Shown: positions 9,801 through 16,883 of the stretch, in pieces
Numbering within the stretch: position 1 is the stretch's first letter
Layout: every line of letters starts with the position of its first letter
Source of the DNA: Pseudarthrobacter oxydans
GTDB taxonomy: Bacteria; Actinomycetota; Actinomycetes; Actinomycetales; Micrococcaceae
Direction of reading: 5' to 3'
Assembly (NCBI RefSeq): GCF_034258515.1
Contig: NZ_CP139438.1
Coordinates: forward strand, 620,001 to 684,000
Length of the DNA: 64,000 nucleotides
Notes under the pieces: model-generated
Databases searched by the model: none
What the model was told of the DNA's origin: nothing
The model's input: only the letters and a program-made list of their open reading frames with translations
Made by a program: the position numbers and the translations under genes

Positions 9801-10136
9801 CTCACGGAGGTCCCGGGCATCGTCGACGCCGCCGTGGCTGGCGGCGTCAATCTCTATGACATCCAGCGAACCGGAGCCGCCGCGGGCCAGCTCAACGCAG
9901 CTGGGGCACGTGCCGCAGGGGGTGTCAGTGGGGCCCTGGGCGCAATTGAGGCAGCGCGCCAGGATCCGGGCCGAGGTGGTCTTGCCGCAGCCCCTGGGGC
10001 CGGAGAAGAGGTAGGCGTGGTTGACCCGGTTTTTCCTCAAAGCCGTCATCAGCGGCTCGGTGACATGCTCCTGCCCGATAACGTCAGCAAACGAATCCGG
10101 ACGGTATCTGCGGTAGAGGGCGGTAGTAACTGTCAC
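6816..10136 (-). CDS. dnaX: DNA polymerase III subunits gamma/tau
   Basis: Clamp-loader ATPase of the replicative polymerase. From GTG 10136 (GGTAGGG upstream) the protein has 1106 residues, much longer than the E. coli protein. Walker A GPRGCGKT is at 46-53, zinc cysteines are at 65, 74, 77 and 80, and DEAH is at 129-132. The AAA+ and collar domains run to about residue 370. After that come long stretches rich in Ala, Pro, Gly and Ser, probably disordered linkers, interrupted by a folded patch around VLRRAWPDVLQTLSKIKRSTWALV, which looks like the tau C-terminal domain. An earlier ATG at 10166 is less likely. I saw no convincing slippery heptamer for gamma production. Confidence 0.97.
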   Translation of the reverse strand: MTVTTALYRRYRPDSFADVIGQEHVTEPLMTALRKNRVNHAYLFSGPRGCGKTTSARILARCLNCAQGPTDTPCGTCPSCVELARGGSGSLDVIEIDAASHGGVDDARDLRERATYAPVRDRYKIFIIDEAHMVTSAGFNALLKIVEEPPEHIKFIFATTEPDKVIGTIRSRTHHYPFRLVPPEPLMAYLELLCSQENVPVAPGVLSLVIRAGGGSVRDSLSVLDQLMAGAGPNGLDYELAVALLGYTHASLLDDVVEAVAASDSATVFRAVDRVIQTGHDPRRFVEDLLERFRDLIIVQAMPESAQTILRGMPADQIARLKNQAHNLGAAELSRAADVTNTALTEMTGATSPRLHLELLCARILLPSSEQNERGMAARIDRVERRLNYAGNDVGAPAGSIADGSTPAAAPAAPPASNAPAPETRPSAPESSTGAAGANGPARDAAKAAPAAPAVAGPAPSAPAPPAAAGAGSVGEASPAVGGPRSPLTAPRVSTSDWPVEDSAGNLPSPASSDRPAGRDPGFASPQPQVGPDAASGPAQGAMQTPGSGPAQASGKTPASEPKESPSTGQAETSSAPPAPAAAPGPMGDVEVLRRAWPDVLQTLSKIKRSTWALVEPNAQVAAFDGHSLTLAFTTSGLAGAFGRADHSENLRQAIHKTVGIDCQITASAGGGTQASSDPNPKVPASRVAATTSADVAWGLAPASAPTGSDAARQPGPPGGPVSASPQQSVPDAKHQQKARPGQGPADPGQADGVAPEGVAPQAAAAALSAPLPGSGAVRPASGQPAAQVAAGEGSAPVSVPRAAVEEDYSYSDDDWGPARDEDAPPLDEEPPLDWAPSNRSRPSGVPAASGPSGTPGTGSGVKGPSPATSGPVDVPGVQPHGPDAAASTAAPPHDPWTRAVEQAPGIWVVGEESNVGRAASPAAPDEAPTGPVATPRYEPATAQVPPSIPVTRAGASPEPDWGLAPSSPSPGAGRFGTDEPGGGSSSPDTARAPEYAMASASPAPAAAPTQAVPAKAPQPSSAAAAQARQSLYQRLSNSPEAEAGRAKAPARAVAAAATYVQDIPSADDETIEESGVFGRAAVERILGGKLIEERSPDGSPITPRY

Positions 10137-10193
10137 AGAGAAAACCCTACCAATCCGGGCCGACATCCTGCCGCCCTGTGGGGGAATAGTAAA

Positions 10194-10281
10194 GACCCCC
10201 CATGCACCCGCCAGAGCCCATTTACCCTTGCTACCTTCCGGTCCTGGGGGAGTTCAACAGGATGACGCCACATGAGGGGCC
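10194..10281 (-). ncRNA. ffs: Small signal recognition particle RNA (4.5S type)
   Basis: The minus strand carries the conserved SRP loop GGACCGGAAGGTAGCAAGGG (asymmetric and GGAA-tetraloop region). The 5' end GGCCCCTCATG pairs with the 3' end CATGGGGGGTC to close one long hairpin of about 88 nt, the short bacterial form. A -10-like TAAAGT lies 7 nt upstream of the proposed 5' G at 10281. It sits just upstream of dnaX, a frequent arrangement in actinobacteria. Exact ends are estimated to within a few bases. Confidence 0.92.
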
Positions 10282-10329
10282 GTCAGACACTTTACCTGAA
10301 CTTCCGGCCCGACTCGAATCGGCCTTCGA

Positions 10330-10653
10330 TCAGCGCCAGCCCTCCACCGGCCAGCTCATAAAGGCTGGTTCCTCATAGGGATGCGCAGCCCGCAGCGCTG
10401 CAACGACAGCGCCCAGCAATGCCTGGTCAACCACGCATTCAATCTTGTCCTCGGCCGCCTCCTCCGGTTTCCCCACCTGCCCAAGGTACGGTTCGGAGCC
10501 TTCCAGGGGAGTAAAACGGCCCGTCCCGGACATGATGAACGAACAGTGCGAGTAATTGCCGATCCTGCCGGCTCCGGCGTCACCGATCGCCGCAAGGACC
10601 CGTTCCGTGTGGGAACGGGGGACGTAGACCACCAGCGCATGCAGCTTATTCAT
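10330..10653 (-). CDS. NIF3-insert/CutA-like domain protein (YqfO-type)
   Basis: Small cytoplasmic protein of 107 residues that consists only of the alpha-beta domain found as an insert in Gram-positive NIF3/YqfO proteins. Diagnostic stretches are VVYVPRSHTERVLAAIGDAG, GAGRIGNYSHCSF, a GTGRFTPLEG stretch and AALRAAHPYEEPAF near the end, with the HPYEEPA motif conserved across the family. The full-length metal-binding NIF3 domain is absent, so this is a stand-alone version. An ATG three codons upstream (10662) is an alternative start. The role is unknown; PII/CutA-like trimer formation is an inference from fold. Confidence 0.85.
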   Translation of the reverse strand: MNKLHALVVYVPRSHTERVLAAIGDAGAGRIGNYSHCSFIMSGTGRFTPLEGSEPYLGQVGKPEEAAEDKIECVVDQALLGAVVAALRAAHPYEEPAFMSWPVEGWR

Positions 10654-10710
10654 GGTTTCCATCGTGCCCGAATGCAGCCGGCAAACGGACAACACCCGCC
10701 CGGGGAATCA

Positions 10711-12043
10711 TGTCAAGATGCCCGCCTAGGTTGGTTCGTGGAATCATTTGGTTTTGCCCGGATGGCGGGTTGGGGTTTGGTGCCTTGTTTCGCGGTTGTC
10801 AGGGTTAGCAGTTCGGCGCTAAGTGCCTGGATCTGACGTTGGATGGCGGCCGGGTTCAGGGGCTTGTTTTCCCGCCGTAGTCGGGTCTTCACGTCCCGGG
10901 AGACGGTGCCGGTGTCGGCCAGGACGCGTTGGAACGGAGTCGCTGGCCGGTCGTATGTCTTGCTGGTCTTCGCACCGGTGCGGACCTTTGCCAGGAGCTT
11001 TTGCTGCGGCCCGAAATGATTCGTCAGCAGCCGCTGGCGCGCCCAGATCCGGTTCAGCAGTTCGAGCTCGGCGGCGGTGTCGTAGCGGTGGTAGCCGACG
11101 GTCTGGCGGACGATGTGCCAGTTTTTCTGTTCCACATGCGCGCCGTCGTTCTTGTTCCCGGAGCGGGACCGGGTGAACGTCAGGTTCTCCTGTTCGCACC
11201 AGGTCAGCAGCTCCCAGTTGATGAACTCCGCGCCGTTGTCCGAATCGATGCCGAGGATGGGGAACGGGAACGCGGCGGTCGCGTCTTTGATGGCGGCAAA
11301 GACCCATTTCTGGGCTTTGTTCCTGACCGAGCGCGTTCGGTCCAGCCGGTGGCGATGTCGGTGATATCCAGCGTGAAGCAGAATTCGCCCCGGCTGTTGC
11401 CGCCTTCGTGGCCGACCAGATCGATCTCGACGAACCCCGGCACCGCGTCGTTCCATTCGGCCCAGGTCCGCATCGGGATGGAGTCTTTCAGCAGTGTCCC
11501 CGGCTTGGTGTGGGACCGGCCCCGGGGATCGAGTTTTGCCCGGTCCGCCTTGAGCCGGCGGTCAATTGTCGCCGGTGCGATGTGCAGCAACTGCGCCGCC
11601 GTAGCGTCGTCGATCTGCAGCTCCTTGAACCGGCGCAGGCGTGGCACCAGGTCCGGCAGCGCGGCCGCGAGCAACCGCCCGCACGGGGTCCCCTGCACCG
11701 CCCAGCAGAACCGAAGCGCCTCGATCACCGGCTCCCCGTAGAGCGGAGCCCGCGGCGCCCGGGGCCGGACGGGCTTGAGCACCAGCGCCAGTCGCAGCGC
11801 TTTCCGGGCATGGTCCCGGTGCCAGCCCGTCATTGCGCACAACTCGTCAAGAACCTGCTTCTTCCCGGCCCGGTCCGAGCGGGCATAACGGGTGGCAATC
11901 GCCTTGGTGACAGCCCTGCGTTCACTCATCGAAAGCTCCATGGCTCACACTGCCGAAGCGGCGGGCGCCACCACGGCGGACACGCCGCTACGCGGGCATT
12001 CTCAGATGATTCTTCGAATACCGCTACGCGGGCATCTTTGATG
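10711..12043 (-). mobile_element. Insertion sequence of about 1.3 kb
   Basis: One transposase reading frame is bounded by related inverted ends. The left end reads TGTCAAGATGCCCGC (10711-10725). The right end, read inward, gives ATCAAAGATGCCCGC (12043-12029). Similarity continues past the tip: both ends have TTCG, then GAATCAT, then a second TGCCCG about 40 bp in. The transposase stop lies within the left repeat. I could not identify a clear target duplication. The element sits between the YqfO-like gene and tRNA-Ser. Confidence 0.8.
10713..11929 (-). pseudogene. DDE (rve-type) transposase, frameshifted
   Basis: Integrase-fold transposase that would cut and join the element ends. The N-terminal half has a helix-turn-helix region and the first catalytic block VEIDLVGHEGG. 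The second block GIDSDNGAEFINWEL and the third HVEQKNWHIVRQTVGYHRY lie in a different frame. The switch is near 11337. The text reads TGWTERARSG in one frame and resumes as RSVRNKAQKW in the next, so one missing base would explain it. ATG 11929 follows GGAG; ATG 11941 is also possible. It is either inactivated or made by frameshifting. The family is uncertain (ISNCY- or IS481-like). Confidence 0.75.
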
Positions 12044-12324
12044 AGTCAACGCGACCCGTTGCTTATCCCGGCAACTCCCCTGAATATGGGTACATACACC
12101 GATTGGGGCAATCTCCAGATTGTGAGGTGCGTGGCCTGGCTGAACGGGCCGGACCCGGCAGCTCAACGGTGTCCGGGGAATGGGCGCGTTGGGGGCGTCC
12201 ATTTCGTGGTTAAGGAGCAGGGCCGCTGTCCTTAGGGCCCGTGGAGGACCAGCCGGTTTCGGCCAATTGGGCGATGCGGAAAACATCAGGTAACCTAGTA
12301 TCTGCTTTTGATTCAGAAGCAGCT

Positions 12325-12409
12325 GGAGAATTCGCCTAGCGGCCTATGGCGCACGCCTGGAACGCGTGTTGGGTTAACGCCCTCGGGGGTTCAAATCCCC
12401 CATTCTCCG
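12325..12409 (+). tRNA. tRNA-Ser (anticodon GGA)
   Basis: The acceptor arm GGAGAAT pairs with ATTCTCC at 12402-12408. The anticodon loop CTGGAAC gives GGA (reads UCC/UCU). A long variable arm and the T-arm GGGGGTTCAAATCCCCC follow, as expected for a class II tRNA. CCA is not encoded. A Rho-independent terminator follows 8 bp later. Confidence 0.97.
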
Positions 12410-12416
12410 CCGGTGA

Positions 12417-12458
12417 GGACCTTGCCCCCGTTCAATCGGGGGCAGGGTCCTTTCTTTT
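12417..12458 (+). terminator. Rho-independent terminator of tRNA-Ser
   Basis: A perfect 14-bp stem, GGACCTTGCCCCCG (12417-12430) with CGGGGGCAGGGTCC (12437-12450), a six-base loop and TTTCTTTT directly after. Confidence 0.95.
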
Positions 12459-12468
12459 GTTGCAGCGA

Positions 12469-13392
12469 TCATCCCGCCTCCGCGGACGGCACGCCAAGCC
12501 GGCGAAGCCGTTCCCTGGCGGCCAGCTCGCTTGGACCCCTGCGTCCCAAGGCCAGGCGTACGACGGCGAGAACCAGCTTTGTCGCGAGCCTCACCGGCAG
12601 CGGCAGGGGACCCAGCCGGGGAACGTCCAGCCCGAGCATCCGGCGGTACCTTGGCTCCAGGCTGTACACGGCGCCCGCGAACAGGATCCGGTAACCCGGC
12701 CGGAGCACCCTGTTCAAGGGCGGGTTGCGGACGAATTCCACTGTCTCTGCCACGCGGGCGTCAACGCGGAGATCACCGCTTTCGTACCAGCGGTCCAGTT
12801 GCCTGTGCAATTCCGCCTCGGTGAGCGGCGGGTCTTCCACTCCCATCAGCCGGCCGGCCTGGGCCCACTCCCGGACGTACGCGTCCGGTCCGCCGGGAAT
12901 CGTGCCTCCCCACAGCTTGTGGGCGGTGAGGAAGGCGTCAGTGAAGGCCAGATGGATCCAGCTGGCCAGTTCCGGATCGTTGGCGCTGTAGGTGCGCTGC
13001 GCCCCCTGGCTGTCGCGGTAGCTGCCCTGGACGGCCTCGTGCAGCCGGCGCACCCTCCGTGAGGCGTTCTCGGCGGCCTCCTTGGAGCCATAGGTCACTG
13101 TGAAGATCCAGCGGATGGTGTTGGCCAGCCTGCCCAGCGGGTCCTCGCGGAAGTTTGAATGTTCGTGGACGCCGGCAAGGGCGCCGGGGTGCAGGGACTG
13201 CATCAACAGAGTGCGGATTCCGGCGACAATGGGCGACATTGAACCGTGCACTGCCCATACCGCGGAACCGGGCAGGTGGTACCCCGGGTCATCGCCCTCC
13301 GCAAGATCCAATTGCCACTGCTGAACGCCTTCGGAACCGTTGCTGAAGGTTCGGACCAGGCGCTTCTTGATGGGACTGAGAATGTTCTTGAT
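12469..13392 (-). CDS. DUF2236 / MpaB-family oxygenase-like protein
   Basis: Member of the DUF2236 family, which includes heme-dependent rubber oxygenase-like and MpaB proteins; the substrate is unknown. Family blocks seen are GSAVWAVHGSMSPIVAG, MQSLHPGALAGVHEHS, DPLGRLANTIRWIFTVTYG and ASWIHLAFTDAFLTAH. The conserved histidines could bind heme or metal. The first common start codon in frame is TTG 13311, which has no ribosome-binding site and would cut off NILSPIKKRLVRTFSNGS. A strong AGGAGG (13402-13407) is 9 nt before an in-frame ATC at 13392, giving 307 residues. I list that reading and flag the start as uncertain. Confidence 0.75.
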   Translation of the reverse strand: MKNILSPIKKRLVRTFSNGSEGVQQWQLDLAEGDDPGYHLPGSAVWAVHGSMSPIVAGIRTLLMQSLHPGALAGVHEHSNFREDPLGRLANTIRWIFTVTYGSKEAAENASRRVRRLHEAVQGSYRDSQGAQRTYSANDPELASWIHLAFTDAFLTAHKLWGGTIPGGPDAYVREWAQAGRLMGVEDPPLTEAELHRQLDRWYESGDLRVDARVAETVEFVRNPPLNRVLRPGYRILFAGAVYSLEPRYRRMLGLDVPRLGPLPLPVRLATKLVLAVVRLALGRRGPSELAARERLRRLGVPSAEAG

Positions 13393-13508
13393 GGTGCACG
13401 CCCTCCTGTGGAGAACTCGGCTGTAGAGCTTATCGTAAGCACCTTTTTAGTGCAGCCGCAGCGACTGGTCCTGTACCACCTGGCGGCGCTGGAAACGGCA
13501 GTCTCCAC

Positions 13509-13540
13509 AAAAAACCCCGCAGTGTCCCCGCTCCGGGGTT
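13509..13540 (-). terminator. Intrinsic terminator upstream of the DUF2236 gene
   Basis: On the minus strand AACCCCG and CGGGGTT (13534-13540 and 13513-13519) form a GC-rich stem followed directly by TTTTTT. It points towards the DUF2236 gene although no gene lies just upstream on that strand. It may be an attenuator or the end of a very short transcript starting near TTGACG/CATATG at about 13550-13580. Confidence 0.6.
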
Positions 13541-13618
13541 CACAGGGCTGCGGCCATATGCTCTCATGGTAGGTACCGTCAAGACGCGTGCGGGTGGCCA
13601 AGTCCTGGAGTCAGTCTT

Positions 13619-15130
13619 GTGGGCAATCACGCGGTATCCGGGAAGGACGATAAGAACGCCAAGGGCTTTTGCCTGCCTGTAGCGCGGGCACTGGCCGCCA
13701 CGGGGGCGCTCGCCATTTCCGTCTGCGCCTTCAACCTCTCCGGCAGCGCTCCTGAAACGGGAACCGCAGCGGCATCCGTTGCCCGTCCGGGCGCCGGTGC
13801 TGCGGGGAATTCGACTGGTCTCAGTGCCGGCACCGTCGCTGGTACTGAGGCCACTGGATTTGCCGCCGCGGTACCTCCGTCGGACAGCCTTGTGGCGGCT
13901 CCCCGGACAGCCGCGGTCCTGGCCGCTCCCCAAGCCGAAATTGCCTTTCCACGCCCGCTCGTAGGAAGTCTCGGTGAGGATGCTCCGGCGCCGGTCACGG
14001 TAGGGCTCTCAGGGGTGGGAAGGCCGCCGGCAGGCTATCTCATGGCGCCCCTCAAACTGCTGATTCCCTCGTCGCCCTTCGGATTCCGCGTAAGCCCGTT
14101 GTCCGGGCTGGCAGGGGACTTCCATCTCGGCCAGGACTATTCGGCCTCCTGCGGCACCGCGGTGTACGCGGCGGATTCAGGTGTGGTCCGTGCCGCCGGA
14201 TGGCATCCATGGGGCGGCGGCAACCGGGTTGAGATCGATCACGGCAACGGACTCGTCACCACCTACAACCATCTCGAGTCCATTGCCGTCCGCAGCGGTG
14301 ACTTCGTCAATGTTGGGCAAGCCATTGCCCGGGTAGGCACTACCGGGTGGTCGACGGGATGCCACCTGCATTTCGAAACAATCCTCAACGGACGCCACAC
14401 GAATCCGCTGAAATGGCACCTCATGGCGGTACGCCCGCTTGGCGCCGGGCCCGCTGAGCTGCTGACCTACCTGCCAGTCCCCGGTGTTGCCTCCACGGGG
14501 CCCATACGCTGGACCATTCCGGTGGGGCTGGGCAGCGAGGCTCCCTCGGCCGCCCCCTGGGCAAATGTCCCGACGACGGCGGCTGGCTCCTCTGCGCGGC
14601 CAGCATCCGCGTCGCTGTTGGTGGCGACGGTCGACACCGGCACGCCGTCCCCCACGCCGACGGAAACTGGAACGCCGTCGCTCACTGACATTGGGACGCC
14701 GTCGCCGACTGAGACTGGGACGCCTGCGCCGACTGAGACTGGGACGCCTGCGCCGACTGAGACTGGGACGCCTACCCCGACCGAGCCGGCCCCGGTTGAG
14801 CCCGCGCCGACCGAGCCTGCGCCGGTTGAGCCGGCCCCGACCGAGCCTGCGCCGGTTGAGCCTGCCCCGATCGAGCCTGCGCCGATTGAGCCGGCCCCGG
14901 TTGAGCCGGCCCCGGTTGAGCCGGCCCCGGTTGAGCCGGCCCCGATCGAGCCTGCCCCGATCGAGCCTGCCCCGATCGAGCCTGCGCCGGTTGAGCCGGC
15001 CCCGGTTGAGCCTGCGCCGATTGAGCCGGCCCCGGTTGAGCCTGCGCCGATTGAGCCGGCCCCGGTTGAGCCTGCGCCGATCGAGCCGGCCCCGATCGAG
15101 CCTTCCCCGACCGAGCCGGCCCCCATCTAA
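13619..15130 (+). CDS. Secreted M23 metallopeptidase with Pro/Glu repeat tail
   Basis: Probable cell-wall endopeptidase of the LytM/M23 family, 503 residues from GTG 13619. A hydrophobic segment at about 21-42 is a likely signal or anchor. The zinc site is complete: His169 and Asp173 in HLGQD and His251 in CHLHFE, with a further His218 in TTYNHLE. The catalytic domain covers about 150-270. A Thr/Pro/Gly repeat (unit TETGTPAP) then leads into 23 copies of a five-residue unit (T/V/I)EPAP up to the stop. No LPXTG or membrane anchor follows. The tail may span or bind the wall. Confidence 0.9.
   Translation: MGNHAVSGKDDKNAKGFCLPVARALAATGALAISVCAFNLSGSAPETGTAAASVARPGAGAAGNSTGLSAGTVAGTEATGFAAAVPPSDSLVAAPRTAAVLAAPQAEIAFPRPLVGSLGEDAPAPVTVGLSGVGRPPAGYLMAPLKLLIPSSPFGFRVSPLSGLAGDFHLGQDYSASCGTAVYAADSGVVRAAGWHPWGGGNRVEIDHGNGLVTTYNHLESIAVRSGDFVNVGQAIARVGTTGWSTGCHLHFETILNGRHTNPLKWHLMAVRPLGAGPAELLTYLPVPGVASTGPIRWTIPVGLGSEAPSAAPWANVPTTAAGSSARPASASLLVATVDTGTPSPTPTETGTPSLTDIGTPSPTETGTPAPTETGTPAPTETGTPTPTEPAPVEPAPTEPAPVEPAPTEPAPVEPAPIEPAPIEPAPVEPAPVEPAPVEPAPIEPAPIEPAPIEPAPVEPAPVEPAPIEPAPVEPAPIEPAPVEPAPIEPAPIEPSPTEPAPI
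14780..15124 (+). repeat. 15-bp tandem repeat encoding (T/V/I)EPAP, 23 units
   Basis: The array encodes the C-terminus of the M23 peptidase. Units differ mainly in the first codon (ACC, GTT, ATT or ATC) and in synonymous third bases (GCC or GCG). It is preceded by a few 24-bp units encoding TETGTPAP. Near-identical units favour slippage, so copy number is likely to vary between strains. Confidence 0.95.
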
Positions 15131-15243
15131 CCGGCGGCATCGGCAACCAGCTCCTCATCGGCGCCCTGAAGTGCGCCGGAAATCCGTGCTGGAAACGCCA
15201 AGCCCGGACCAATACCGTGATCCATTGGCAACGAATTCCATGC

Positions 15244-15756
15244 ATGGACAACTTCTTGGGGAAGCCGCCTGTAACTGACCTGTACCGGGTTCCGCTGACC
15301 CTGAACGACGGTTCCCCGACCGATTTTGGCAGGTTCAAGGGCAAAGTGGTGATGGTGGTCAACGTTGCCTCCAACTGCGGGTTCACGCCCCAGTACACGG
15401 GGCTGGAGACGCTGTATCAAAAGTTCCGGGACCGGGGGTTTGAAGTACTCGGCGTCCCGTGCAACCAGTTCGCAGGGCAGGAACCGGGCAGCGACAGCGA
15501 AATCGCCGAATTCTGCCAGCGCAACTTCGGGGTCACCTTCCCCCTCACCCTCAAGGCGGACGTCCGCGGCAGGAACCAGCACCCCCTTTACGCGGAGCTC
15601 ACCAAGTTCAAAAGCGGGCTGCTGCCCGGATTGGTGAAATGGAACTTTGAGAAGTTCCTGGTCAACAGGGACGGCCAGGTGGTGAACCGCTTCGCGCCAA
15701 CCGTGGAGCCCGATTCGGCGGAGGTTATCGACGCCGTCGAGGAGGCCCTCTGTTGA
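15244..15756 (+). CDS. Glutathione peroxidase family protein (thiol peroxidase)
   Basis: Cytoplasmic peroxide-reducing enzyme of the GPx family, about 170 residues. The catalytic tetrad is visible: the peroxidatic cysteine in NVASNCGFTPQY, Gln in PCNQFAGQEPG, and Trp and Asn in VKWNFEKFLV. As in most bacteria the active residue is cysteine, not selenocysteine, and such enzymes often use thioredoxin. ATG 15244 gives the usual N-terminus (about 8 residues before DLYRVPLTLNDG); GTG 15217 is an alternative. A terminator follows at once. Confidence 0.95.
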   Translation: MDNFLGKPPVTDLYRVPLTLNDGSPTDFGRFKGKVVMVVNVASNCGFTPQYTGLETLYQKFRDRGFEVLGVPCNQFAGQEPGSDSEIAEFCQRNFGVTFPLTLKADVRGRNQHPLYAELTKFKSGLLPGLVKWNFEKFLVNRDGQVVNRFAPTVEPDSAEVIDAVEEALC

Positions 15757-15763
15757 AAAAGGG

Positions 15764-15813
15764 GCGCTTCGCCGAACCGGACGGCCGAAAAGCGCAGTTC
15801 TTTCATTTTTTTT
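15764..15813 (+). terminator. Terminator after glutathione peroxidase
   Basis: GCGCTT (15764-15769) pairs with AAGCGC (15790-15795) around an inner GC-rich stem, followed by TTC and an eight-T run. Confidence 0.7.
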
Positions 15814-15920
15814 CACATCAACTACGGCGATTCACCCAAAGTTTGCCAAATGTCTGATTGGATAAACATTACTGAAGGGTACAAGGGAAGCGCCGTTTCC
15901 CACCGACCACAGAGGCAGCA

Positions 15921-16874
15921 ATGGAGCACATCGAGGCCGAACATCCCCGGCCACGCCACTTCCTACTCCACCTGAGCGATCCCCACTTGATGGGAGGTCC
16001 GGATCCCCTTTACGGCGTCGTTGACAGCGAAGCACGCCTTATCCAGCTCTTCGAAGAGGTGAAGGCGTCCGGGGCGCGTCCGGAGGCCGTGATCTTCACC
16101 GGCGACCTCGCCGACAAGGGCGATCCGGGAGCCTACGTGAAACTGCGGGCAATCGTTGAGCCCGCCTGCGAGGAACTCGGCGCCGAGGTGATCTGGGCGA
16201 TGGGTAACCACGACAACCGCGAAAACTTCCGGGCGGGACTGTTGGACGAAGCCCCCAATGACGCGCCGGTGGACAAGAGCTACTTCGTCAACGGGCTGCG
16301 CGTCATCACCATGGACACCTCAGTTCCCGGTTATCACCACGGCGAGCTGAGCCCGGCGCAGCTGGACTGGCTGACGCGGGAGCTGGACACGCCCGCTCCT
16401 GACGGCACCATCCTGGCGCTGCACCACCCGCCCATACCCTCCGTCCTGGATCTCTCGGTCCTGGTGGAGCTGCGTGACCAGGCGTCTCTTGAGGCAGTAG
16501 TCCGGAACTCTGATGTCCGCACCATCCTCGCGGGCCACCTGCATTATTCGACGACGGCGAGCTTCGCCGGCATCCCGGTATCGGTGGCGTCGGCCAGTTG
16601 TTACACCCAGGACCTCAATGTTCCCGTTGGCGGCACCCGGGGCCAGGACGGCGGGCAATCCTTCAACCTGGTGCATGTTTACGAGCACACCATCGTCCAC
16701 TCGGTGGTTCCGCTGGGAAGGTCCACGACAGTGGGGGAGTACGTCTCGCCGGAAGAAACCGAGTTCCGGCTGGCCTCAGCCGGGATCCGGATTCCGGAAA
16801 CCGCCAAGCAGCGGAACAGCGCGAAGCTCAAGCAGCCGAACAGCGCGAAGCTCGGGCTCCCCACAAGCCGGTAG
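15921..16874 (+). CDS. cpdA: CpdA-like cyclic-nucleotide phosphodiesterase (metallophosphoesterase)
   Basis: Two-metal phosphoesterase, close to 3',5'-cAMP phosphodiesterases of the CpdA/Rv0805 type. The metal motifs appear in order: LSDPHLMG near 18-25, FTGDLADKG near 60, GNHDNRE near 97, LALHHPP and AGHLHYST. The core is about 290 residues. The tail holds an imperfect duplication, RNSAKLKQ then PNSAKLGL. A good ribosome-binding site (GAGGCAGC) precedes the ATG. It is convergent with the Stealth gene, 9 bp from its stop. cAMP as substrate is inferred from family. Confidence 0.9.
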   Translation: MEHIEAEHPRPRHFLLHLSDPHLMGGPDPLYGVVDSEARLIQLFEEVKASGARPEAVIFTGDLADKGDPGAYVKLRAIVEPACEELGAEVIWAMGNHDNRENFRAGLLDEAPNDAPVDKSYFVNGLRVITMDTSVPGYHHGELSPAQLDWLTRELDTPAPDGTILALHHPPIPSVLDLSVLVELRDQASLEAVVRNSDVRTILAGHLHYSTTASFAGIPVSVASASCYTQDLNVPVGGTRGQDGGQSFNLVHVYEHTIVHSVVPLGRSTTVGEYVSPEETEFRLASAGIRIPETAKQRNSAKLKQPNSAKLGLPTSR

Positions 16875-16883
16875 GCCGCCCGC

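Noticed and set aside
6816..10136. Long reading frames in other frames across dnaX
   Set aside because: They are caused by GC-rich Ala/Pro codons; the dnaX frame alone has domain motifs and the expected neighbours.
12044..12324. Possible gene or att site between the IS and tRNA-Ser
   Set aside because: No frame has a start with a ribosome-binding site and family likeness, and no second copy of the tRNA 3' end is present, so no integrated element is supported.
13408..13508. tRNA- or tRNA-Sec-like cloverleaf from the GTGGAGA/TCTCCAC closing stem
   Set aside because: At 101 nt it has no T-loop GTTCRAR motif and no anticodon arm of proper size.
14467..15126. Minus-strand Gly/Ser/Ala repeat protein opposite the M23 tail
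   Set aside because: It is the shadow of the 15-bp repeat; no ribosome-binding site or unique sequence supports it.
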